Source: Prosopocoilus inquinatus (Eukaryota; Arthropoda; Insecta; Coleoptera; Lucanidae). Taken from it: a stretch of DNA of 64,000 bases. Shown piece by piece: positions 10,616-21,183 of this stretch. Both the position numbers and the translations under genes were made by a program. The notes under the pieces are model-generated. The model made no database searches. It had not been told where the DNA came from and saw nothing but the letters and a program-made list of their open reading frames with translations. The stretch spans positions 1,056,501 to 1,120,500 of the forward strand of contig CM069880.1 of NCBI GenBank assembly GCA_036172665.1. Reading direction: 5' to 3'. Each line of letters opens with the position of its first letter. Positions within the stretch are counted from its first letter, which is position 1.

Positions 10616-11327
10616 AAATCGATCGCGTCGAATTCTTTCCGACGTAGAAGAAAGTAGCTTTACGAACGTAACGTTTACCACATGGCGAGAGATATACGGG
10701 GTGATATCGAAAATGTGACACGAACGCGTGTGTAACAGTGAAAAAGTGTTTCCACTGAAAAAAAGTAAGTGTTAAAAACAACTGAAAACCTCCAAATTCC
10801 ATTTCTCCGATGTTACTCCGGTAATCGGAAAAAAGGTTATAAGACGATCGCGGCGGCGGCGGCGGCGTCGTTTTGCCGGTTAAATTCTTCACGATTTGCA
10901 TTGTGCCGTCGCGTGTACGCTCGACCGAACGCGTCGAGATTTTGACGGAGCTCATTTGAATTTGCCGCCGCGTAAAAGATGGGATCGACGAGGGTTGGTT
11001 GGCAACGATCGCGCGACACGCGCAGTAAGGAAACCTTGACACTTGACATATGTAATATTATATATCTGTACGGCCAGTCGTGGGGCCGGAGCACCGGTGG
11101 TCGGTAGGGAGGGGGGGGCGTACTGCCTATCGACAGTGATCTAACCTGAAAGCGACGCGCGAGCTCTTTCGCGTGTGTCGTGTTACGCCGGCAGTCGGCC
11201 CGGCGGCGGAGGGAGTACGTGCGCCGCCGGTCGAACGTGACCTAATCTAAAGCCGCCGACGCGATCTCTTTCGCCGCGCGGACGCGTTCGAACATAATTT
11301 CGACCGTACATATTACGTAAATAGATG

Positions 11328-11333
11328 AATAAA
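11328..11333 (+). terminator. Possible poly(A) signal in S3
   Basis: AATAAA lies 713 bp after the A2 terminal TAA and is followed by the GT-rich tract. Confidence 0.3.
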
Positions 11334-12211
11334 GGAGGCTTTGGATGTTCGTTTGTGATTAAAAAAAAAATGCGAGCGCGGGGAGGTCGATTCGTTCGCT
11401 CTCCGGCCGGCAATTAAAGCGGGAAATTTAAGGGAAAAAATTGAAAAAAATCGATAAAAATTTTAAAAAATTAAAAATTAAGAGAACGGAAAAATTGAAA
11501 AAATTGGGGAAAAATATTCAAAATTTCGGGGGGAAATTTAAAAAAATCGAGAAAAATCGACAAGAATTCTAAAAATTTGGGAAACGGATTTCTTAAGTTT
11601 CCCAACTTTTTTAAAACATTTCATCACTTCTTACATTTTCCTTCACTTTTTTTCGAAAATTGTTCAAGGTCAACCCAACCGACGCCAACCCAAGCGAGGC
11701 CAACCCAGACGGCGAAAAAAAATTTAAAAATTAGGAGAACGGAAAAATTGAAAAAATTGGGGAAAAATATTCAAAATTTCGGGAAAAAATTGAAAAAATC
11801 GAAAAAAATAGGAAAAAATTCTAAGAATAGAGGAAGCCGATTATTGACGTTTTACAACTTTTTTAAAACATTTTTCCTCACTTTCTCTTACATATTCCTT
11901 AACTCTTTATTTTTTAATTGTTCAAGGTCAACTCAAACGGCGCCGACCCAAGCGAGGCCAACCCAGACGGCGAAAAAAAATTTATAAATTAGGAGAACGG
12001 AAAAATTGAAAAAATTGGGGAAAAATACTCAAAATTTCGAAAATTAGAAAAATCAATTCTTAAAGTTTTCCAACATTCTTCCAAGTCCCTAGGTGCCGCG
12101 AGCCCCCAAAGGCTAGCGGCCCAAACAGCGCGCAGCGCTCTCACCTCTTCCGTCCAAACGAAACCTCCGTCTATACAAAGCCTCTGTCCACACAAGCCTC
12201 TGTTCATACCC

Positions 12212-12254
12212 ACAAGTGGGCGGAGCGTAGCGGATCCCACTTGTCATATATAAG
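12212..12254 (+). promoter_or_regulatory. Promoter-like module upstream of A3
   Basis: The E-box inverted repeat is at 12212-12244, TATATAAG at 12247-12254 and the array ATG at 12302. Confidence 0.38.
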
Positions 12255-12290
12255 AAAAGAAACTCGGAAAAGTGTACTTAAGGGGTTCCT

Positions 12291-15200
12291 ATGGCGCCGC
12301 AATGATCGAAATCGGTCGCGTAGAACGTAAACCCGGGTTGTCGCGTATCAAACGAAAGGTCTCGCCGAGCGGCGACGGAAAATCGCGTCGGTTGGATTTT
12401 TCGATCGAAGATGGCGCTGCAATGATCGAAATCGAACGCGTCGAACGTAAACCCGGGTTGTCGCGTATCAAACGAAAGGTCTCGCCGAGCGGCGACGGAA
12501 AATCGCGTCGGTTCGATTTTTCGATCGAAGATGGCGCTGCAATGATCGAAATCGGACGCGTCGAACGTAAACCCGGGTTGTCGCGTATCAAACGAAAGGT
12601 CTCGCCGAGCGGCGACGGAAAATCGCGTCGGTTCGATTTTTCGATCGAAGATGGCGCTGCAATGATCGAAACTGGACGCGTCGAACGTAAACCCGGGTTG
12701 TCGCGTATCAAACGAAAGGTCTCGCCGAGCGGCGACGGAAAATCGCGTCGGTTCGATTTTTCGATCGAAGATGGCGCTGCAATGATCGAAATCGGACGCG
12801 TCGAACGTAAACCCGGGTTGTCGCGTATCAAACGAAAGGTCTCGCCGAGCGGCAACGGAAAATCGCTTCGGTTCGATTTTTCGATCGAAGATGGCGCTGC
12901 AATGATCGAAACTGGACGCGTCGAACGTAAACCCGGGTTGTCGCGCATCAAACAAAAGGTCTCGCCGAGCGGCGACGGAAAATCGCGTCGGTTCGATTTT
13001 TCGATCGAAGATGGCGCTGCAATGATCGAAATCGGACGCGTCGAACGTAAACCCGGGTCGTCGCATATCAAACGAAAGGTCTCGCCGAGCGGCGACGGAA
13101 AATCGCGTCTGTTCGATTTTTCGATCGAAGATGGCGCTGCAATGATCGAAATCGGACGCGTCGAACGAAAACCCGGATTGTCGCGTATCAAACGAAAGGT
13201 CTCGCCGAGCGGCGACGGAAAATCGCGTCGGTTCGATTTTTCGATCGAAGATGGCGCTGCAATGATCGAAACTTTACGCGTCGAACGTAAACCCGGGTTG
13301 TCGCGCATCAAACGAAAGGTCTCGCCGAGCGGCGACGGAAAATCGCGTCGGTTCGATTTTTCGATCGAAGATGGCGCCGCAATGATCGAAATCGGTCGCG
13401 TAGAACGTAAACACGGGTTGTCGCGTATCAAACGAAAGGTCTCGCCGAGCGGCGACGGAAAATCGCGTCGGTTCGATTTTTCGATTGAAGATGGTGCTGC
13501 AGTGATCGAAACTGTACGCGTCGAACGTAAACCCGGGTTGTCGCGCATCAAACGAAAGGTCTCGCCGAGCGGCTACGGAAAATCGCGTCGGTTCGATTTT
13601 TCGATCGAAGATGGCGCTGCAATGATCGAAATCGGACGCGTCGAACGTAAACCCGGATTGTCGCGTATCAAACGAAAGGTCTCGCCGAGTGGCGACGGAA
13701 AATCGCGTCGGTTCGATTTTTCGATCGAAGATGGCGCTGCAATGATCGAAACTGGACGCGTCGAACGTAAACCCGGGTTCTCGCGTATCAAACGAAAGGT
13801 CTCGCCGAGCGGCGACGGAAAATCGCGTCGGTTCGATTTTTCGATCGAAGATGGCGCTGCAATGATCGAAACTGGACGCGTCGAACGTAAACCCGGGTTG
13901 TCGCGCATCAAACGAAAGGTCTCGCCGAGCGGCGACGGAAAATCGCGTCGGTTCGATTTTTCGATAGAAGATGGCGCTGCAATGATTGAAATCGGACGCG
14001 TCGAACGTAAACCCGGGTTGTCGCGTATCAAACGAAAGGTCTCGCCGAGCGGCGACGGAAAATATCGTCGGTTCGATTTTTCGATCGAAGATGGCGCTGC
14101 AATGATCGAAATCGAACGCGTCGAACGTAAACCCGGATTGTCGCGTATCAAACGAAAGGTCTCGCCGAGCGGCGACGGAAAATCGCGTCGGTTCGATTTT
14201 TCGATCGAAGATGGCGCTGCAATGATCGAAACTGGACGCGTCGAACGTAAACCCGGATTGTCGCGCATCAAACGAAAGGTCTCGCCGAGCGGCGACGGAA
14301 AATCGCGTCGGATCGATTTTTCGATCGAAGATGGCGCTGCAATGATCGAAACTGGACGCGTCGAACGTAAACCCGGGTTGTCGCGCATCAAACGAAAGGT
14401 CTCGCCGAGCGGCGACGGAAAATCGCGTCGCTTCGATTTTTCGATCGAAGATGGCGCTGCAATGATCGAAATCGGACGCGTCGAACGTAAACCCGGGTTG
14501 TCGCGTATCAAACGAAAGGTCTCGCCGATCGGCGACGGAAAATCGCGTCGGTTCGATTTTTCGATCGAAGATGGCGCTGCAATGATCGAAATCGGACGCG
14601 TCGAACGTAAACCCGGGTTGTCGCGTATCAAACGAAAGGTCTCGCCGAGCGGCGACGGAAAATCGCGTCGGTTCGATTTTTCGATAGAAGATGGCGCTGC
14701 AATGATCGAAATCGGACGCGTCGAACGTAAACCCGGGTTGTCGCGTATCAAACGAAAGGTCTCGCCGAGCGGCAACGGAAAATCGCTTCGGTTCGATTTT
14801 TCGATCGAAGATGGCGCTGCAATGATCGAAACTGGACGCGTCGATCGTAAACCCGGGTTGTCGCGCATCAAACGAAAGGTCTCGCCGAGCGGCGACGGAT
14901 AATCGCGTCGGTTCGATTTTTCGATAGAAGATGGCGCTGCAATGTTCGAAACTGGACGCGTCGAACGTAAGCCCGGGTTGTCGCGTTTCAAACGAAAGGT
15001 CTCGCCGAGCGGCGACGGAAAATCGCGTCGGTTCGATTTTTCGATCGAATATGACGCTGCAATGATCGAAACTGAACGCGTCGAACGTAAATCCGGGTTG
15101 TCGCGCATCAAACGAAAGGTCTCGCCGAGCGGCGACGGAAAATCGCCTCGGTTCGATTTTTCGATCGAAGATGGCGCTGCAATGATCGAAACTGGACGCG

Positions 15201-17281
15201 TCGAACGTAAACCAGGGTTGTCGCGTATCAAACGAAAGGTCTCGCCGAGCGGCGACGGAAAATCGCGTCGGTTCGATTTTTCGATCGAAGATGGCGCTGC
15301 AATGATCGAAATCGGACGCGTCGATCGTAAACCCGGGTTGTCGCGTATCAAACGAAAGGTCTCGCCGAGCGGCGACGGAAAATCGCGTCGGTTCGATTTT
15401 TCGATCGAAGATGGCGCTGCAATGATCGAAATCGGACGCGTCGAACGTAAACCCGGATTGTCGCGTATCAAACGAAAGGTCTCGCCGAGCGGCGACGGAA
15501 AATCGCGTCGGTTCGATTTTTCGATCGAAGATGGCGCTGCAATGATCGAAATCGGACGCGTCGAACGTAAACCCGGGTTGTCGCGTATCAAACGAAAGGT
15601 CTCGCCGAGCGGCGACGGAAAGTCGCGTCGGTTCGATTTTTCGATCGAAGATGGCGCTGCAATGATCGAAATCGGACGCGTCGAACGTAAACCCGGGTTG
15701 TCGCGTATCAAACGAAAGGTCTCGCCGAGCGGCGACGGAAAATCGCGTCGGTTCGATTTTTCGATCGAAGATGGCGCTGCAATGATCGAAATCGGACGCG
15801 TCGAACGTAAACCCGGGTTGTCGCGTATCAAACGAAAGGTCTCGCCGAGCGGCGACGGAAAATCGCGTCGGTTCGATTTTTCCATCGAAGATGGCGCTGC
15901 AATGATCGAAATCGAACGCGTCGAACGTAAACCCGGATTGTCGCGTATCAAACGAAAGGTCTCGCCGAGCGGCGACGGAAAATCGCGTCGGTTCGATTTT
16001 TCGATCGAAGATGGCGCTGCAATGATCGAAACTGGACGCGTCGAACGTAAACCCGGGTTGTCGCGCATCAAACGAAAGGTCTCGCCGAGCGGCGACGGAA
16101 AATCGCGTCGGTTCGATTTTTCGATCGAAGATGGCGCTGCAATGATCGAAATCGGACGCGTCGAACGTAAACCCGGGTTGTCGCGTATCAAACGGAAGGT
16201 CTCGCCGAGCGGCGACGGAAAATCGCGTCGGTTCGATTTTTCGATCGAAGATGGCGCTGCAATGATCGAAATCGGACGCGTCGAACGTAAACCCGGGTTG
16301 TCGCATATCAAACGAAAGGTCTCGCCGAGCGGCGACGGAAAATCGCGTCGGTTCGATTTTTCGATCGAAGATGGCGCTGCAATGATCGAAATCGGACGCG
16401 TCGAACGTAAACCCGGGTTGTCGCGTATCAACGAAAGGTCTCGCCGAGCGGCGACGGAAAATCGCGTCGGTTCGATTTTTCGATCGAAGATGGCGCTGCA
16501 ATGATCGAAATCGGACGCGTCGAACGTAAACCCGGGTTGTCGCGTATCAAACGAAAGGTCTCGCCGAGCGGCAACGGAAAATCGCTTCGGTTCGATTTTT
16601 CGATCGAAGATGGCGCTGCAATGATCGAAACTGGACGCGTCGAACGTAAACCCGGATTGTCGCATATCAAACGAAAGGTCTCGCCGAGCGGCGACGGAAA
16701 ATCGCGTCGGTTCGATTTTTCGATCGAAGATGGCGCTGCAATGATCGAAATCGGACGCGTCGAACGTAAACCCGGGTTGTCGCATATCAAACGAAAGGTC
16801 TCGCCGAGCGGCGACGGAAAATCGCGTCGGTTCGATTTTTCGATCGAAGATGGCGCTGCAATGATCGAAATCGGACGCGTCGAACGTAAACCCGGGTTGT
16901 CGCGTATCAAACGAAAGGTCTCGCCGAGCGGCGACGGAAAATCGCGTCGGTTCGATTTTTCGATCGAAGATGGCGCTGCAATGATCGAAATCGAACGCGT
17001 CGAACGTAAACCCGGATTGTCGCGTATCAAACGAAAGGTCTCGCCGAGCGGCGACGGAAAATCGCGTCGGTTCGATTTTTCGATCGAAGATGGCGCTGCA
17101 ATGATCGAAATCGGACGCGTCGAACGTAAACCCGGGTTGTCGCGTATCAAACGAAAGGTCTCGCCGAGCGGCGACGGAAAATCGCGTCGGTTCGATTTTT
17201 CGATCGAAGATGGCGCTGCAATGATCGAAATCGGACGCGTCGAACGTAAACCCGGATTGTCGCCTATCAAACGAAAGGTCT
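12291..17281 (+). repeat. 120-bp monomer array A3 (41.5 units), broken frame
   Basis: Forty-one units and a half. The repeat-protein frame from 12302 is stopped by TAA at 14900-14902 (GGATAATCG in place of GGAAAATCG) and shifted by a 1-bp deletion at about 16430 (ATCAACG in place of ATCAAACG). A unit at about 13372-13420 carries the array-start signature (GCCGCA, GGTCGCGTAGAACG) deep inside the array. From about 12.5 kb rightward it aligns to A6 and A9 at offsets of 17,130 and 34,260 bp, so it is the right part of an earlier supertandem unit. Confidence 0.97.
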
Positions 17282-17992
17282 AAATCGATCGCGTCGAATT
17301 CTTTCCGACGTAGAAGAAAGTAGCTTTACGAACGTAACGTTTACCACATGGCGAGAGATATACGGGGTGATATCGAAAATGTGACACGAACGCGTGTGTA
17401 ACAGTGAAAAAGTGTTTCCACTGAAAAAAAGTAAGTGCTAAAAACAACTGAAAACCTCCAAATTCCATTTCTCCGATGTTACTCCGGTAATCGGAAAAAA
17501 GGTTATAAGACGATCGCGGCGGCGGCGGCGGCGTCGTTTTGCCGGTTAAATTCTTCACGATTTGCATTGTGCCGTCGCGTGTACGCTCGACCGAACGCGT
17601 CGAGATTTTGACGGAGCTCATTTGAATTTGCCGCCGCGTAAAAGATGGGATCGACGAGGGTTGGTTGGCAACGATCGCGCGACACGCGCAGTAAGGAAAC
17701 CTTGACACTTGACATATGTAATATTATATATCTGTACGTCCAGTCGTGGGGCCGGAGCACCGGTGGTCGGAAGGGAGGGGGGGCGTACTGCCTATCGACA
17801 GTGATCTAACCTGAAAGCGACGCGCGAACTCTTTCGCGTGTGTCGTGTTACGCCGGCAGTCGGCCCGGCGGCGGAGGGAGTACGTGCGCCGCCGGTCGAA
17901 CGTGACCTAATCTAAAGCCGCCGACGCGATCTCTTTCGCCGCGCGGACGCGTTCGAACATAATTTCGACCGTACATATTACGTAAATAGATG

Positions 17993-17998
17993 AATAAA
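17993..17998 (+). terminator. Possible poly(A) signal in S4
   Basis: AATAAA lies 712 bp after the A3 terminal TAA. Confidence 0.3.
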
Positions 17999-19121
17999 GG
18001 AGGCTTTGGATGTTCGTTTGTGATTAAAAAAAAAATGCGAGCGCGGGGAGGTCGATTCGTTCGCTCTCCGGCCGGCAATTAAAGCGGGAAATTTAAAGGA
18101 AAAAATTGAAAAAAATCGATAAAAATTTTAAAAAATTAAAAATTAAGAGAACGGAAAAATTGAACAAATTGGGGAAAAATATTCAAAATTTCGGGGGGAA
18201 ATTTAAAAAAATATAGAAAAATCGACAAGAATTCTAAAAATTAGGGAAACGGATTTCTTAAGTTTCCCAACTTAATAAAAACATTTCATCACTTCTTACA
18301 TTTTCCTTCACTTTTTTTCGAAAATTGTTCAAGGTCAACCCAACCGACGCCAACCCAAGCGAGGCCAACCCAGACGGCGAAAAAAAATTTAAAAATTAGG
18401 AGAACGGAAAAATTGAAAAAATTGGGGAAAAATATTCAAAATTTCGGGAAAAAATTGAAAAAATCGAAAAAAATAGGAAAAAATTCTAAGAATAGAGGAA
18501 GCCGATTATTGACGTTTTACAACTTTTTTAAAACATTTTTCCTCACTTTCTCTTACATATTCCTTAACTCTTTTTTTTAAATTGTTCAAGGTCAACTCAA
18601 ACGGCGCCAACCCAAGCGAGGCCAACCCAGATGACAGAAAAATTTTATTTTAAAGAAAACGAAAAAATTTAAAGAATTAGGGAAAAATGTAGTAAATCTC
18701 GAGAAAATATTGAAAAAAATCGAAAAAAAATGGAAAAAATTCTAAAAATTAAGGAAACCGATTTCTTAAGTTTTCCAACAATTTTTCTCACTTTTTCTTA
18801 AACTTTCCTTCCCTTTCTTTTGTAAAATTGTTCAAGGTGAACCCAACCGACGCCAACCCAAGCGAGGCCAACCCAGACGGCGAAAAAAAATTTATAAATT
18901 AGGAGAACGGAAAAATTGAAAAAATTGGGGAAAAATACTCAAAATTTCGAAAATTAGAAAAATCAATTCTTAAAGTTTTCCAACATTCTTCCAAGTCCCT
19001 AGGTGCCGCGAGCCCCCAAAGGCTAGCGGCCCAAACAGCGCGCAGAGCTCTCACCTCTTCCGTCCAAACGAAACCTCCGTCTATACAAAGCCTCTGTCCA
19101 CACAAGCCTCTGCTCATACCC

Positions 19122-19164
19122 ACAAGTGGGCGGAGCGTAGCGGATCCCACTTGTCATATATAAG
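19122..19164 (+). promoter_or_regulatory. Promoter-like module upstream of A4
   Basis: The E-box inverted repeat is at 19122-19154 and TATATAAG at 19157-19164; the ATG at 19212 opens an intact 420-residue frame. Confidence 0.4.
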
Positions 19165-19200
19165 AAAAGAAACTCGGAAAAGTGTACTTAAGGGGTTCCT

Positions 19201-20472
19201 ATGGCGCCGCAATGATCGAAATCGGTCGCGTAGAACGTAAACCCGGGTTGTCGCGCATCAAACGAAAGGTCTCGCCGAGCGGCGACGGAAAATCGCGTCG
19301 GTTCGATTTTTCGATCGAAGATGGCGCTGCAATGATCGAAATCGGACGCGTCGAACGTAAACCCGGGTTGTCGCGTATCAAACGAAAGGTCTCGCCGAGC
19401 GGCGACGGAAAATCGCTTCGGTTCGATTTTTCGATCGAAGATGGCGCTGCAATGATCGAAATCGGACGCGTCGAACGTAAACCCGGGTTGTCGCGTATCA
19501 AACGAAAGGTCTCGCCGAGCGGCAACGGAAAATCGCTTCGGTTCGATTTTTCGATCGAAGATGGCGCTGCAATGATCGAAACTGGACGCGTCGAACGTAA
19601 ACCCGGATTGTCGCGCATCAAACGAAAGGTCTCGCCGAGCGGCGACGGAAAATCGCGTCGGTTCGATTTTTCGATAGAAGATGGCGCTGCAATGATCGAA
19701 ATCGGACGCGTCGATCGTAAACCCGGATTGTCGCGTATCAAACGAAAGGTCTCGCCGAGCGGCGACGGAAAATCGCGTCGGTTCGATTTTTCGATCGAAG
19801 ATGGCGCTGCAATGATCGAAATCGGACGCGTCGAACGTAAACCCGGGTTGTCGCGTATCAAACGAAAGGACTCGCCGAGCGGCGACGGAAAATCGCGTCG
19901 GTTCGATTTTTCGATCGAAGATGGCGCTGCAATGATCGAAATCGGACGCGTCGAACGTAAACCCGGGTTGTCGCATATCAAACGAAAGGTCTCGCCGAGC
20001 GGCGACGGAAAATCGCGTCGGTTCGATTTTTCGATCGAAGATGGCGCTGCAATGATCGAAATCGGACGCGTCGAACGTAAACCCGGGTTGTCGCGTATCA
20101 AACGAAAGGTCTCGCCGAGCGGCGACGGAAAATCGCGTCGGTTCGATTTTTCGATCGAAGATGGCGCTGCAATGATCGAAATCGAACGCGTCGAACGTAA
20201 ACCCGGATTGTCGCGTATCAAACGAAAGGTCTCGCCGAGCGGCGACGGAAAATCGCGTCGGTTCGATTTTTCGATCGAAGATGGCGCTGCAATGATCGAA
20301 ATCGGACGCGTCGAACGTAAACCCGGGTTGTCGCGTATCAAACGAAAGGTCTCGCCGAGCGGCGACGGAAAATCGCGTCGGTTCGATTTTTCGATCGAAG
20401 ATGGCGCTGCAATGATCGAAATCGGACGCGTCGAACGTAAACCCGGATTGTCGCCTATCAAACGAAAGGTCT
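19201..20472 (+). repeat. 120-bp monomer array A4 (10.5 units)
   Basis: Ten units and the terminal half-unit, with no internal stop or frameshift in the repeat-protein frame. Array-specific variants include AAAGGACTCGCC near 19866 and TCGATCGTAAA near 19711. Confidence 0.97.
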
Positions 20473-20474
20473 AA
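19212..20474 (+). CDS. Hypothetical basic 40-residue-repeat protein, intact frame (420 aa)
   Basis: This is the uninterrupted frame of A4, from the TATA-proximal ATG to the edge TAA: ten 40-residue repeats and a 20-residue half. Repeats differ at a few sites, including I/T at residue 4 and G/E at residue 5 of the repeat, E to D at residue 8, R to L at residue 29 and D to N at residue 25. One unit has V to D at residue 20. The A7 and A10 frames have the same length. A GTG lies in frame 30 bp upstream, but the ATG is the natural eukaryotic choice. Confidence 0.27.
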   Translation: MIEIGRVERKPGLSRIKRKVSPSGDGKSRRFDFSIEDGAAMIEIGRVERKPGLSRIKRKVSPSGDGKSLRFDFSIEDGAAMIEIGRVERKPGLSRIKRKVSPSGNGKSLRFDFSIEDGAAMIETGRVERKPGLSRIKRKVSPSGDGKSRRFDFSIEDGAAMIEIGRVDRKPGLSRIKRKVSPSGDGKSRRFDFSIEDGAAMIEIGRVERKPGLSRIKRKDSPSGDGKSRRFDFSIEDGAAMIEIGRVERKPGLSHIKRKVSPSGDGKSRRFDFSIEDGAAMIEIGRVERKPGLSRIKRKVSPSGDGKSRRFDFSIEDGAAMIEIERVERKPGLSRIKRKVSPSGDGKSRRFDFSIEDGAAMIEIGRVERKPGLSRIKRKVSPSGDGKSRRFDFSIEDGAAMIEIGRVERKPGLSPIKRKV

Positions 20475-21183
20475 ATCGATCGCGTCGAATTCTTTCCGAC
20501 GTAGAAGAAAGTAGCTTTACGAACGTAACGTTTACCACATGGCGAGAGATATACGGGGTGATATCGAAAATGTGACACGAACGCGTGTGTAACAGTGAAA
20601 AAGTGTTTCCACTGAAAAAAAGTAAGTGTTAAAAACAACTGAAAACCTCCAAATTCCATTTCTCCGATGTTACTCCGGTAATCGGAAAAAAGGTTATAAG
20701 ACGATCGCGGCGGCGGCGGCGGCGTCGTTTTGCCGGTTAAATTCTTCACGATTTGCATTGTGCCGTCGCGTGTACGCTCGACCGAACGCGTCGAGATTTT
20801 GACGGAGCTCATTTGAATTTGCCGCCGCGTAAAAGATGGGATCGACGAGGGTTGGTTGGCAACGATCGCGCGACACGCGCAGTAAGGAAACCTTGACACT
20901 TGACATATGTAATATTATATATCTGTACGTCCAGTCGTGGGGCCGGAGCACCGGTGGTCGGAAGGGAGGGGGGGCGTACTGCCTATCGACAGTGATCTAA
21001 CCTGAAAGCGACGCGCGAACTCTTTCGCGTGTGTCGTGTTACGCCGGCAGTCGGCCCGGCGGCGGAGGGAGTACGTGCGCCGCCGGTCGAACGTGACCTA
21101 ATCTAAAGCCGCCGACGCGATCTCTTTCGCCGCGCGGACGCGTTCGAACATAATTTCGACCGTACATATTACGTAAATAGATG

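Larger units (their letters stand above)
10616..12290 (+). other. Inter-array spacer S3, short form
   Basis: This 1,675-bp spacer has two AT-rich subrepeats (anchors at 11662 and 11920), like S1, and a G8 run near 11110. It and S1 are the only spacers here lacking the third subrepeat, which groups them as one subtype. No conserved gene is visible. Confidence 0.9.
17282..19200 (+). other. Inter-array spacer S4 (alpha subtype)
   Basis: This 1,919-bp spacer has three AT-rich subrepeats (anchors at 18327, 18584, 18830), (GCG)6 at 17516-17533 and a G7 run. Alpha-subtype marks are GTAAGTGCTA near 17432, CTTAATAAAAAC near 18271 and CTGCTCATA near 19110. They recur only in S7 and S10, each time ahead of a 10.5-unit array. 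Confidence 0.92.

Noticed and set aside
12361..12420. Pol III B-box-like GGTTCGATTTTT in each monomer
   Set aside because: It matches the start of the GGTTCGANNCC B-box pattern but lacks the final CC; there is no A-box at the right distance and no tRNA fold, and the T run is interrupted in context.
13274..16501. Very long minus-strand open frames through the arrays (up to about 1,075 codons)
   Set aside because: The monomer is a multiple of three and stop-free in two minus-strand frames, so length is a by-product of repetition. They start at arbitrary internal or non-ATG codons, lie next to no promoter-like sequence in that direction, and some run from an array into a spacer and stop at random.
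17282..19200. Spacer as a ribosomal DNA intergenic spacer
   Set aside because: Subrepeats plus a promoter-like end resemble the layout of such spacers, but no 18S, 5.8S, 28S or 5S sequence occurs anywhere in the window.
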